NCBI GenBank assembly: GCA_902491055.1
Contig: CABUGI010000072.1
Span: 1 to 9,248, forward strand
DNA: 9,248 bases
Direction: 5' to 3'
Source of the DNA: an uncultured Collinsella sp.
GTDB taxonomy: Bacteria > Actinomycetota > Coriobacteriia > Coriobacteriales > Coriobacteriaceae
This document shows, in pieces, positions 1 through 7,363 of this stretch (its first letter is position 1; each line of letters starts with the position of its first letter). The notes beneath the pieces were generated by a model. It did no database searches and had not been told where the DNA came from. It saw nothing but the letters and a program-made list of their open reading frames with translations. Position numbers and translations under genes: made by a program.

Positions 1-386
1 CCATTCAGACTGGTTCGTTTGAAGCTGCTGCCATCAGCCGCGGCATCGATAGCGGCCGCGCCGAGCGCCCGATTACTCATGACCTGCTGCTCGATACCGT
101 TGACGCCCTGGGCGCCAAGCTCGAGCGCATCGAGATCGTTCGCGCCGAGCCGCCGGTGTTCTACGCGACGATCGTCGTACTGGCCGATGGCGAGGAGCGC
201 AAGATCGACGCCCGCCCCAGTGATGCCATTGCCCTTGCCGTGCGCAGCAATGCCCCCATGTTTGTGGAGGACGACATCATGAATCGCCTGGGCACTGTTT
301 CCACCCACGCCGAGGATGTCGACGACGAGCAGGAGTTCGAGAAGTTCGACGAGTTCGTCCATACGCTCTCCCCCGATGATTTCTAA
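1..386 (+). CDS. Bifunctional nuclease (BFN/DUF151) family protein, C-terminal part
   Basis: This frame is open from the left edge (first full codon at position 3) to a TAA at 384-386, giving 127 residues with the N-terminus outside the window. It matches the BFN/DUF151 family. An early GSFEAAAISRGI-like stretch is followed by PITHDLLLDTVDALGAKLERIEI and then a core around FYATIVV and DARPSDAIALAVRSNAPMFVED. The DARPSDAIALA motif is the family's most recognisable signature. The tail after about residue 95 is acidic (runs of D and E) and ends in SPDDF, as in many actinobacterial members. DUF151 proteins have been described as nucleases acting on DNA and RNA in plants and as conserved proteins of unclear role in bacteria, so the enzymatic label is inherited from the family. 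The next gene begins almost at once, suggesting co-transcription. Confidence 0.88.
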   Translation, partial: IQTGSFEAAAISRGIDSGRAERPITHDLLLDTVDALGAKLERIEIVRAEPPVFYATIVVLADGEERKIDARPSDAIALAVRSNAPMFVEDDIMNRLGTVSTHAEDVDDEQEFEKFDEFVHTLSPDDF

Positions 387-403
387 ATGTCTGGCACGCG
401 AGC

Positions 404-410
404 GGAGAGG
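404..410 (+). promoter_or_regulatory. Ribosome binding site deciding the start at 417
   Basis: GGAGAGG sits six bases before the ATG at 417. The earlier in-frame ATG at 387 overlaps nothing useful: the bases before it (end of the DUF151 gene) have no purine-rich Shine-Dalgarno sequence. This favours 417 as the true start. Confidence 0.6.
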
Positions 411-416
411 TCGCTG

Positions 417-773
417 ATGGGTACCCGCGTATCGGCTGAGGCGGCGGCCATTGCGCGCGAGGCCCAGATGCGCTCGGAGGCTTCTGAGGCGGCTCGCATT
501 GCCTATGTGACGCAGGCCCGCACGCTTCGCGAGCGCCGCGGCTCGTTTATCAAGATGGTTGTCGTCTCCGCCCTTGTCGCGGCAATCTGCTCGCGCCTTC
601 GTGGTACAGTTGGTGCGCTTGGGTTTTCGATTTCAACAGGCTTGGTAATCTGGGGTGTGGTCGATGCGGTCATGCTGACCAACCAGATCAAGGTACTCGA
701 CAAGCGCGCGATGGATATGATGCGCGCCCGCGACGCTGCCGCCAAGATCGCTGCCGAGGCACAGGAACTGTAA
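417..773 (+). CDS. Small two-helix membrane protein of unknown function
   Basis: A 118-residue protein if started at ATG 417, which has a well-spaced GGAGAGG; starting at ATG 387 would add 10 residues but lacks a ribosome site. I do not recognise a family. Residues 1-42 are Ala/Glu/Arg-rich and strongly helical, probably amphipathic or coiled coil. Two hydrophobic segments follow, near residues 44-59 (FIKMVVVSALVAAI) and 64-87 (TVGALGFSISTGLVIWGVVDAVML), separated by a short Arg-containing turn. The C-terminal 30 residues are again charged, Ala-rich helix. The likely topology is a membrane hairpin with both ends on the same side, probably cytoplasmic given the flanking Arg and Lys. It lies 30 bases after the DUF151 stop and ahead of another unknown protein. 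That order suggests a small operon but gives no specific job. Confidence 0.7.
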   Translation: MGTRVSAEAAAIAREAQMRSEASEAARIAYVTQARTLRERRGSFIKMVVVSALVAAICSRLRGTVGALGFSISTGLVIWGVVDAVMLTNQIKVLDKRAMDMMRARDAAAKIAAEAQEL

Positions 774-803
774 CGACGCCAGACTCGATGGGAAGGTCTA
801 AAG

Positions 804-1253
804 ATGGCACAGGATATGCAGGACGCCGGTAACGTCTCCGCCGAGCTCGACGCCATGGTGTGCGATCTGATCGGCGCGTTCTTGGACGACCTTGCCGCCG
901 GCGAGAATCCGGGCGTAGTTGTGGCGATCGAGGACGCTGCTTCCAACCGATATCTGGCGGCGCTCGACGAAGATGGCGAGGAGGCATGCCTCGAGGCTGC
1001 CACCAACTTTATCTCCGAGCACAAGATGGGTCTTAAGGACGAGGGGCTGGGCCGCATCGCCCGCTATGCCATCGGCTACACCGGTTGTGTCGAAATTGAC
1101 GGCGGCTATCACGACGCCCTGCTCGTGAGCTTCTTCGAAACCACGCTCGAGAGCGGTTTTTCGGCATATGTGCTGTATGAGGGCATGGGCGCCGGCGATG
1201 GTTTTATGTGGAGCGACCCTGAACCTGCAGGTGAGGAAACCCCTCTCATCTAA
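804..1253 (+). CDS. Acidic soluble protein of unknown function
   Basis: A 149-residue protein starting at ATG 804, with GGAAGG at 791-796 seven bases upstream, and ending at TAA 1251-1253. No signal peptide or membrane segment is visible. It is rich in Asp, Glu, Ala and Gly. The N-terminal 30 residues look like an amphipathic helix (AELDAMVCDLIGAFLDDLAAG). The middle has alternating hydrophobic stretches (PGVVVAIEDAASNRYLAAL) that could form beta strands. A Gly-rich region near 85-110 contains IARYAIGYTGCVEIDGGYHDALLVSFFE. I cannot assign it to a family. Codon use matches typA and the DUF151 gene, so it appears to be native core genome. It lies 30 bases after the membrane protein gene and 117 bases before typA, so it probably belongs to the upstream operon. 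Confidence 0.72.
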   Translation: MAQDMQDAGNVSAELDAMVCDLIGAFLDDLAAGENPGVVVAIEDAASNRYLAALDEDGEEACLEAATNFISEHKMGLKDEGLGRIARYAIGYTGCVEIDGGYHDALLVSFFETTLESGFSAYVLYEGMGAGDGFMWSDPEPAGEETPLI

Positions 1254-1370
1254 AATCGCTAAAATAAACGAGTTTTCGGTAAAAGGCTCAATATTCCCGC
1301 CGAGCGTTGCATTGCTGGGTGGGTCGCATACGCGTGCCGGTTGTATATAGATAGAAGATAGGGGAACTAC

Positions 1371-3209
1371 ATGCGCGTAGACAATCTGAGGAACATCGCC
1401 ATCATCGCTCACGTCGACCACGGCAAGACGACGATGGTCGACAAGCTCCTGCGTGCCACGGACGCCTTCCGTGCCAACCAGCAGGTCGAGGACCGCGTCC
1501 TGGATTCCAACGACCAGGAGCGCGAGCGCGGCATTACGATTCTCGCCAAGAACATCTCTATCGAGTACAAGGACGTTAAGATCAACGTCATCGACACCCC
1601 GGGCCACGCCGACTTTGGCGGCGAGGTCGAGCGCGTGCTGCGTATGGCCGACGGTGCCCTGCTGCTGGTCGACGCCTTTGAGGGCCCCATGCCCCAGACC
1701 CGCTTCGTGCTGCGTCACGCTATCGACACCGGCCTTAAGATTATGATCGTCATCAACAAGATCGATCGTCCGGGTGCTAACCCCGAGAAGGCCTACAACG
1801 ACTGTCTCGACCTTATGGCCGACCTGGGCGCCACCGACGACCAGCTTGAGTTCGCCATGGAGCACGTGGTCTACGCCAGCGCCATGAATGGCTTTGCCCG
1901 CCTCGATCCCAACGACGGCAACATGGACATGTATCCGCTGCTCGATATGATTATCGACGACATGCCCGCGCCCAAGGTTGACGAGAACGCCCCGCTGGCC
2001 ATGCAGTGCGTGACCATCGACCACTCCAACTTCGTTGGCCGCATCGGTATCGGTCGCGTGTACTCCGGCGCCATTCACCAGGGCGATCAGATCCTGGTTG
2101 TGAAGAACGACGGCTCCAGCGCTACTGCCACCGTCAAGCAGCTCTTTACCTTCGACTACCTGGGCCGCACCGAGTGCCAGGAAGTCGGCGCCGGCGATAT
2201 CGCCGCCGTCGTGGGCATTGACCGCACCGATATCGGCGATGTCTACACCGACCCCGAGAACCCCGTCGAGCTCGAGCCCATCGAGATCGACCCGCCGACC
2301 CTGTCCATCGTCTTTGAGGCTTCGACCTCCCCGCTCGTCGGCCGTGACGGCGACATCGTGGGCGCCCGTCAGCTTAAGGAGCGCCTGTTCAACGAGGCCG
2401 AGAACAACGTGACCATGAAGATCGAGGAGCTCGAGGACAAGAGCGGCGTCGAGGTCTCTGGCCGCGGCATTCTGCACCTGTCCGTCCTGATGGAGTCCAT
2501 GCGCCGCGAGGGCTTTGAGTTCCAGGTCGGTCGTCCCCGCGTTCTGTTTAAGAAGGACGAGAACGGTAACAAGCTGGAGCCTGTCGAGCAGGCCGTCGTC
2601 GAGTGCCCGGACGAGTACTCGGGCAAGGTCGTCGAGGTCTTCGGTACCTCCGGTGGCATCATGACGAGCATGGACACCTCGGGCATCGTGACCCATCTTG
2701 AGTTCAAGATCCCGACCCGCGGCATCATGGGCCTTAAGAACCGCATCATGAACGTCACTCACGGCGAGGGCGTGTTCTACCACACCTTCCTGGAGTATGG
2801 CCCCTACGCCGGCGAGATCGGCAACCGTCAGAACGGCGCCATGATCTCCATGACCACCGAGAAGGCCGTTGCCTACGCTCTGGGTACGCTGCAGGAGCGC
2901 GGCCAGCTGTTCGTTGAGCCGGGCACCGAGTGCTACGAGGGCATGATCGTGGGCGAGCGCAGCAAGGCCGGCGACATGGTCGTCAACATCGCCCGTACCA
3001 AGAATCTGGGCAACCAGCGTTCCTCGACCTCCGATATCTCCGTCCAGCTGGTGCCGCCCCGCACCTTCTCGCTGGAGGAGGCGCTGGAGTACATCGCCGA
3101 TGACGAGCTGGTCGAGATCACCCCCAAGAACATTCGCCTGCGCAAGCGTTTGCTCAACGCCACCGACCGCAAGAAGGCTGCCGTCCGCGCCGGCCAGGTC
3201 AACAAATAA
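1371..3209 (+). CDS. typA: Ribosome-associated translational GTPase TypA/BipA
   Basis: A 612-residue translation-factor GTPase, full length for the family. The G-domain motifs are all present: G1 AHVDHGKTT (residues 13-21), G2 RGIT (53-56), G3 DTPGH (75-79), G4 NKID (129-132) and G5 SA (170-171). After the G domain come the beta-barrel domain (VGRIGIGRVYSGAI), EF-G-like domains III and V (GRGILHLSVLMESMRREG; PTRGIMGLKNRIMNVTHGEG) and the BipA-specific C-terminal domain with RTKNLGNQRSS, ending in a Lys/Arg-rich tail. The family binds the 70S ribosome at the EF-G site and supports 50S assembly, growth at low temperature and stress responses. The ATG at 1371 follows AGGGG at 1360-1364. A TATATA at 1344-1349 could be a -10 element, but I see no convincing -35. 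Codons are strongly C-ending, typical of high expression. An intrinsic terminator follows the stop. Confidence 0.97.
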   Translation: MRVDNLRNIAIIAHVDHGKTTMVDKLLRATDAFRANQQVEDRVLDSNDQERERGITILAKNISIEYKDVKINVIDTPGHADFGGEVERVLRMADGALLLVDAFEGPMPQTRFVLRHAIDTGLKIMIVINKIDRPGANPEKAYNDCLDLMADLGATDDQLEFAMEHVVYASAMNGFARLDPNDGNMDMYPLLDMIIDDMPAPKVDENAPLAMQCVTIDHSNFVGRIGIGRVYSGAIHQGDQILVVKNDGSSATATVKQLFTFDYLGRTECQEVGAGDIAAVVGIDRTDIGDVYTDPENPVELEPIEIDPPTLSIVFEASTSPLVGRDGDIVGARQLKERLFNEAENNVTMKIEELEDKSGVEVSGRGILHLSVLMESMRREGFEFQVGRPRVLFKKDENGNKLEPVEQAVVECPDEYSGKVVEVFGTSGGIMTSMDTSGIVTHLEFKIPTRGIMGLKNRIMNVTHGEGVFYHTFLEYGPYAGEIGNRQNGAMISMTTEKAVAYALGTLQERGQLFVEPGTECYEGMIVGERSKAGDMVVNIARTKNLGNQRSSTSDISVQLVPPRTFSLEEALEYIADDELVEITPKNIRLRKRLLNATDRKKAAVRAGQVNK

Positions 3210-3239
3210 GCGCTGGGCTTTATAGCGTCTAACAAGAAA

Positions 3240-3271
3240 GGGCGTCGACCGCGATGGTCGGCGCCCTTTTT
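3240..3271 (+). terminator. Intrinsic terminator after typA
   Basis: An 11-bp stem (GGGCGTCGACC at 3240-3250 with GGTCGGCGCCC at 3256-3266, one G-U pair) closes a five-base loop. Five T residues follow at 3267-3271. It lies 30 bases after the typA stop and separates the housekeeping block from the pilus locus. Confidence 0.92.
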
Positions 3272-3349
3272 GGTGCAAGGGGGACGGGTTAGTTTGCATC
3301 ACAGCTGGGGCGACTATCCCTCCGATTGGCTTCCCAGCCAAAGTAAAGT

Positions 3350-3409
3350 TGTTTAAACATATACATAATTCCACTGAATATAGCCGGTATGATGCAAAAC
3401 TGTTAACAG
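3350..3409. promoter_or_regulatory. Paired palindromes, possible operator
   Basis: Two perfect 10-bp palindromes, TGTTTAAACA at 3350-3359 and CTGTTAACAG at 3400-3409, share the pattern TGTT..AACA. Their centres are exactly 50 bp apart, close to five helical turns, so both would face the same side of the DNA. They lie upstream of the candidate promoter. A dimeric regulator binding both sites is an inference; short palindromes in AT-rich DNA can arise by chance. Confidence 0.3.
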
Positions 3410-3443
3410 ATAAATATCAACTGGTATTAAATTAAAAGACCTA

Positions 3444-3484
3444 TTGACCTGCGGTTTACATGATTGGTATCTACATATTATTTT
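3444..3484 (+). promoter_or_regulatory. Candidate promoter(s) of the pilus operon
   Basis: Two overlapping sigma-70-like arrangements are visible. The first is TTGACC (3444-3449) with TATCTA (3468-3473), spacer 18, with a TGG just before the -10. The second is TTTACA (3455-3460) with TATTTT (3479-3484), spacer 18, or with TATTAT (3476-3481), spacer 15. None is perfect. Any of them would put transcription start near 3480-3492 and give a leader of about 145 bases. Confidence 0.35.
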
Positions 3485-3634
3485 ATGCATTGTGGCATAG
3501 ACGAACCGTCTTAGAAGGTGCTCCCCAATGGGTTCTTGCAATGCGCTAGGTAGGTTCTCGTTGATGTTGGGGCTTGTGTTCGATCCGACGATTCGCCGTA
3601 TTCCACACTGTGTTGTAGGAATTAGGGGACAACT

Positions 3635-6600
3635 ATGGACGCACACCGCTCACGGTCGCTGGGTATGGCGGCTCTGATTTTCATTTTGATTTGCCTCACC
3701 GCCGCAGTGTTTTACGGTGCGGCCCTCGTGCGCGCCGAGGATGCGACGCCGCCGACGCCGATTGCGATTGATGAGAAGACAGCGAGCGTTACGGTTAAGC
3801 TCTATACCGACGAGTATCGTACTCAGGAGCTAAAAGGTGCCGTGACCTCTGTATCAACCCTTTACGGGGCTTTTTCGGCAAATTTCAAAACTGGCGAGGC
3901 TCCTACGCCTGGGAACAATGTTGCCGTTTACAAGTTTCCTGACACCATAGCCGTCGACGATAACGCCGCTGTGGACCTTATGGCGGGAACGGGCACCGAT
4001 GCCGTAAGAGCTGGCACATGGGAGATTAAAAACAACAAGGTCATCTTTACGTTCGACAAGGCGTGGCTCGCGAAAAACCCTGCGAACATCCATGTCGCGG
4101 CCAGCTTCTCGTTCCAGCTTAAAAACAAGGACGTTGGTTCTGGTGGCGTGACATCTGTCGTGTTCCCCGGCGTGGGGAAGGTCGATATTTCCACCAAGGA
4201 CGGTAGCGTTAAGGGAGAGAAGTCGGGGGTTTTCTCTCAGGGCTCCAACGGCGTGGCCAAGGTCACCTGGACCGTTAAGCTCACCGTCGAGCCGTATGCC
4301 ACAAGCGTTAAGTTCACCGATACGCTAGGCGAGAACTTCAGCTTTGTGGAGGGCAGCTTTAAGCTTGACGGCAAGACGATTGAATCGCAGCCAACAATCG
4401 AAGGTCAGACCGCGACCATCGAGAACTTGGGCAGCCTTCCCCGGGGTGTCCATACGATTACGTATGAAACCAAGCTGAAGAGTGACGTCTCCGTGAACAA
4501 CGGCGAGTATATCAACGAACAGGGAGGCTCCAAAAACACGGCAGCGTGGGAATGGGGCGGCCCTAACGATCGCCAGAACGGCACGGCCACGGCTGCTCCT
4601 AGTCAATTTCGTTATGACATGATCAACAAGTCCAACGGCTCGGGCACGTCGTCGGACATCAAATGGACGGTCAGGCTCAACCAAGGCGAGCTTAAGGCTG
4701 ACATGAGTGGCTACAAGTTCACCGATAAGTTGGACGCTAAACAAACGTATACGGGGAGTTACACGGTTTACAAAGGTACGTCGGATTCGGATGGAGCCAA
4801 GATCTACGAGCGTGCTCTTGATTCGTCGAAAGATACCTTTTCCTATACGTTCCCGGACAACCTTAACGATAAGTACGCCACCTACTGCATCGTTTATCAC
4901 ACCAGGATGAACGATACGAATTCCTATGACACCGTGCACAACAATGCGACTATCGAGCATGAAGGCCGCGTCTCGGGAGCAGCCGAAGGCAAGTTTACGC
5001 CGCAGCTGATGGGTACGCCGATCACCAAGAGGCGCGTGAGCTCCGACGAGGCCGGGACGACGGGCAGGGCGACGTGGGAGACGAAGGTCGCGCTGAAAGC
5101 GATCGTTAATGCGGTCCATCCGGACAAGGTGACGGTGAAGGATACGTTTCAGTCGGCGTGGTCGCAAAATCTCGGCATCGACGTAGATTCCATTTCCATC
5201 ACAATCGGCGAAACTGTGCTGAAACGGGGCCAGAACGCTGACTGGGACCTGACGGCCAACTGGACGGTCGGTGGAACAAAAAGAAATTTCAACCTTGATA
5301 TAAATGTGAACGACAAGGTAAAGGCCGCCCTCGAGAACGAGGACTACGCCGTCATCACCTACACCACCACGTCCGATGCGTTGCCGGGCTGGTACTCGAA
5401 CTTCGCGTCGGTCAGTGCGTCGGGCCTGAACCTTCAGCGGCAGTACACCGACCTCGTTATGTACGTTGTCAACAAAGAAACGACGCCTGCGGTCGAGAAG
5501 CCGGAAGCGGAGTCGAAGGTGTCTTGGAGCGAGAGCTTCGACTGGAGCTCCGTCGACGGCTCGGCAGAGAAGGGTGCTTGGCTCGTCGACTGGACAGTGT
5601 ACGCGAACCGCCAGCAGGGCAACAAGGGCGCAAATGGTGAGTACGAATACTACGGAGCCGGAAAACTCGGCAACAAACCTCTGAATATTGTCGACACCCT
5701 TCCGGACGGTATGAGCTACGTTGTGAATTCCGCCAAATACACGCTCGTGCAGAATCCCTACGATCAGCATGCCGGCTACGGTAGCGGAAGCGAGGCGGAG
5801 ACGATCATTTCGGGCAAACAGCTCGATGCCGGCAACGTGAAAAGCAACGGTAGCACGGTCACCTTCTCCATTCCTACAACAGAGCTTGGTGAATTTGCCG
5901 GTTACGCCAAGCTTACGTATCGGACGGCGGTCAAGCGAGGCAAGCTCGACACCTCTACGAACGAGGTGAAGTTCACTAATTCTGCCAGCGCTAAGTCGGG
6001 TGAGAAGGAGTTCAGCTCTGGCAGCGGAACCGTCACCATCAAGAACAACGTTATCAACAAGACCGGCGAGCGGGTCACTGACAGCAATCGCATCAAGTAC
6101 ACCATTCTGGTCAACAAGTCTGCGGTTGCCCTTAAGAGCGACACTGACATCCTCGAGCTCGTCGACACCATGGATGCCAAGTGCACGTTGGCGCCGTCTA
6201 CGCTTAAGGTCTATGAGCGGATGAATGGTGCCTGGTCACTGCTGGCTGATGAGGACTATTCATCGGAGATGGAGCAAGTCAAGGATGAATCTGGCTCGCG
6301 TACGAAGCTGACACTCAACGTGCCCGATAAGAAGTATCTCAAAGTCGAGTATGAGGTGATCCCGAGCGGAAATCCTGGCGATGAAGTTTCTCTTTCCAAC
6401 ACCGCCACGCTCACGGGGGTGACTGATGGCTCCGCGATCGATGATCAAAAATGGATTGTCAAGAGCGCTTCTGCTACCGCAGGTGGCAACGGCTACGGCA
6501 TCACGATGACCAAATACGACGCCCAGCAGGTCGGCGCGACGCTCGAGGGTGCGGAGTTTACGCTCTACAGTGTGGCCATGGATGGCGCCGGTGAGACTGA

Positions 6601-7363
6601 TGAGGAATTCCAGACTGCCAAGACCGATGGCAGCGGAAAAATCTCGTTCGGCACGAGCACCAAAAAGATGACTAATTGCGTGCTCTACAAGCTTGTGGAG
6701 TCGAAGGCGCCTGAGGGGTACGACACAACAAGCCCCACATGGATCATGCTCAAGGGCGATGCGACTACGGAGGAATATCAGGCCGCGCTTGAAAAGGCGA
6801 GGGACGTTGTCGGGAACGCAGAGATCATCGGCGATGCCGAGAAGGACAAGATTTGGATCTACGATAATCGCCTGACGGTATCCACGGAAATCAAAGCAAA
6901 GAAAGTGCTTGAAGGTGGAACCTTCAAGGAAGGACAGTTCTCGTTCGAGCTCAAGGACGGCGAGGGCAAGGTACTCCAGACGGTGACTAATGACGCCGAG
7001 AGGAACGTCTCTTTTCCCGTCGAGTACAACAAGGCGGGAACCTATACCTACAAGATCTCCGAGGTCGTTCCCAAGGACGCCGAGGGCAACGTCAAGGATC
7101 ACATTACCTATGACACGACCGAGCACAAGGTTAAGGTTGTCGTGGCTAATGGCGACGGAAAGCTCGATGTCACCGTCACCTACGATAACGACTCTCCGAC
7201 TCCACCGACCTTTACCAACAAGTATTCGACCACGCTTCCCGAGGCGGGCGGGGCTGGCTTGACTATGACGTATCTGGCCGGCGCTTCGATGCTGTGTTTT
7301 GCCGCGACGTGGATGCATGCTCGTCGTCATCGCGATCTGGATCGAGGTGGCCGTCGTGAGTAG
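3635..7363 (+). CDS. Large LPXTG-type adhesin / pilus tip protein with SpaA and FctA domains
   Basis: A 1242-residue secreted wall-anchored protein. ATG 3635 has AGGGG at 3624-3628. The signal peptide is residues 1-34 (Arg-containing N-region, hydrophobic 11-30, likely cleavage after VRA). Residues 45-195 resemble the N-terminal region of collagen/fibrinogen-binding adhesins (GTWEIKNNKVIFTF, then alternating strands). About five Ig-like domains follow, roughly 196-320, 325-445, 462-600, 625-800 and 805-930. Each has an early aromatic strand (such as KVTWTVKL or IKWTVRL) and an F/V-x-D-T/K motif (residues 227, 361, 500, 684, 841), most ending near an Asn. A SpaA/Cna_B domain spans 955-1078, with candidate isopeptide residues K960, E1022 (VESKAPEGY) and N1078. 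An FctA-type pilin domain spans 1080-1196, with K1089/K1090, E1143 and N1195. The sorting signal is LPEAG (1201-1205), a hydrophobic span to about 1226 and an Arg-rich tail. No von Willebrand or thioester domain is visible. Its likely role is host or matrix adhesion; the ligand is unknown. Confidence 0.9.
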   Translation: MDAHRSRSLGMAALIFILICLTAAVFYGAALVRAEDATPPTPIAIDEKTASVTVKLYTDEYRTQELKGAVTSVSTLYGAFSANFKTGEAPTPGNNVAVYKFPDTIAVDDNAAVDLMAGTGTDAVRAGTWEIKNNKVIFTFDKAWLAKNPANIHVAASFSFQLKNKDVGSGGVTSVVFPGVGKVDISTKDGSVKGEKSGVFSQGSNGVAKVTWTVKLTVEPYATSVKFTDTLGENFSFVEGSFKLDGKTIESQPTIEGQTATIENLGSLPRGVHTITYETKLKSDVSVNNGEYINEQGGSKNTAAWEWGGPNDRQNGTATAAPSQFRYDMINKSNGSGTSSDIKWTVRLNQGELKADMSGYKFTDKLDAKQTYTGSYTVYKGTSDSDGAKIYERALDSSKDTFSYTFPDNLNDKYATYCIVYHTRMNDTNSYDTVHNNATIEHEGRVSGAAEGKFTPQLMGTPITKRRVSSDEAGTTGRATWETKVALKAIVNAVHPDKVTVKDTFQSAWSQNLGIDVDSISITIGETVLKRGQNADWDLTANWTVGGTKRNFNLDINVNDKVKAALENEDYAVITYTTTSDALPGWYSNFASVSASGLNLQRQYTDLVMYVVNKETTPAVEKPEAESKVSWSESFDWSSVDGSAEKGAWLVDWTVYANRQQGNKGANGEYEYYGAGKLGNKPLNIVDTLPDGMSYVVNSAKYTLVQNPYDQHAGYGSGSEAETIISGKQLDAGNVKSNGSTVTFSIPTTELGEFAGYAKLTYRTAVKRGKLDTSTNEVKFTNSASAKSGEKEFSSGSGTVTIKNNVINKTGERVTDSNRIKYTILVNKSAVALKSDTDILELVDTMDAKCTLAPSTLKVYERMNGAWSLLADEDYSSEMEQVKDESGSRTKLTLNVPDKKYLKVEYEVIPSGNPGDEVSLSNTATLTGVTDGSAIDDQKWIVKSASATAGGNGYGITMTKYDAQQVGATLEGAEFTLYSVAMDGAGETDEEFQTAKTDGSGKISFGTSTKKMTNCVLYKLVESKAPEGYDTTSPTWIMLKGDATTEEYQAALEKARDVVGNAEIIGDAEKDKIWIYDNRLTVSTEIKAKKVLEGGTFKEGQFSFELKDGEGKVLQTVTNDAERNVSFPVEYNKAGTYTYKISEVVPKDAEGNVKDHITYDTTEHKVKVVVANGDGKLDVTVTYDNDSPTPPTFTNKYSTTLPEAGGAGLTMTYLAGASMLCFAATWMHARRHRDLDRGGRRE
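7344..7350 (+). promoter_or_regulatory. Ribosome binding site inside the adhesin tail, deciding the pilin start
   Basis: GAGGTGG within the codons for the adhesin C-terminal DRGGRRE tail lies five bases before GTG 7356. This GTG overlaps the adhesin stop by eight bases, so pilin translation is probably coupled to adhesin translation. Confidence 0.7.

Larger units (their letters stand above)
3272..3634. other. Intergenic region upstream of the pilus genes, AT-rich in its middle
   Basis: About 360 bases with no supportable gene. From roughly 3341 to 3500 the base composition is clearly AT-rich against the GC-rich genes on both sides. It holds two 10-bp palindromes (3350-3359 and 3400-3409), candidate promoter hexamers (3444-3484) and a leader of about 145 bases before the adhesin start. 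A small hairpin (TTGGCT at 3326-3331, AGCCAA at 3336-3341) is also present but lacks a T tract. No RNA gene was recognised. The region most likely holds the promoter and control sites of the pilus operon. Confidence 0.6.

Noticed and set aside
798..3374. Very long open frame on the - strand (858 codons)
   Set aside because: It lies antisense across the acidic protein gene and typA, is low in complexity (V, D, L, G, H) and has no recognisable domain. It arises from the C-ending codons of the highly biased + strand genes.
3293..3398. 8-bp inverted repeat TTTGCATC / GATGCAAA, possible invertible promoter
   Set aside because: The segment between the arms does not contain the candidate promoter hexamers, the arms are short, and no recombinase gene is in the window.
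3578..3586. tRNA-like T-loop motif GTTCGATCC
   Set aside because: No acceptor, anticodon or D-arm pairing could be found around it, so it is not a tRNA gene.
4325..5770. Open frame of 481 codons on the - strand within the adhesin gene
   Set aside because: It is antisense to a well-supported adhesin, is Arg/Val-rich with no motif, and is a composition artefact.
7299..7355. ATG 7299 as the pilin start
   Set aside because: It would place 19 residues before the signal peptide and lacks an SD as good as GAGGTGG before GTG 7356.
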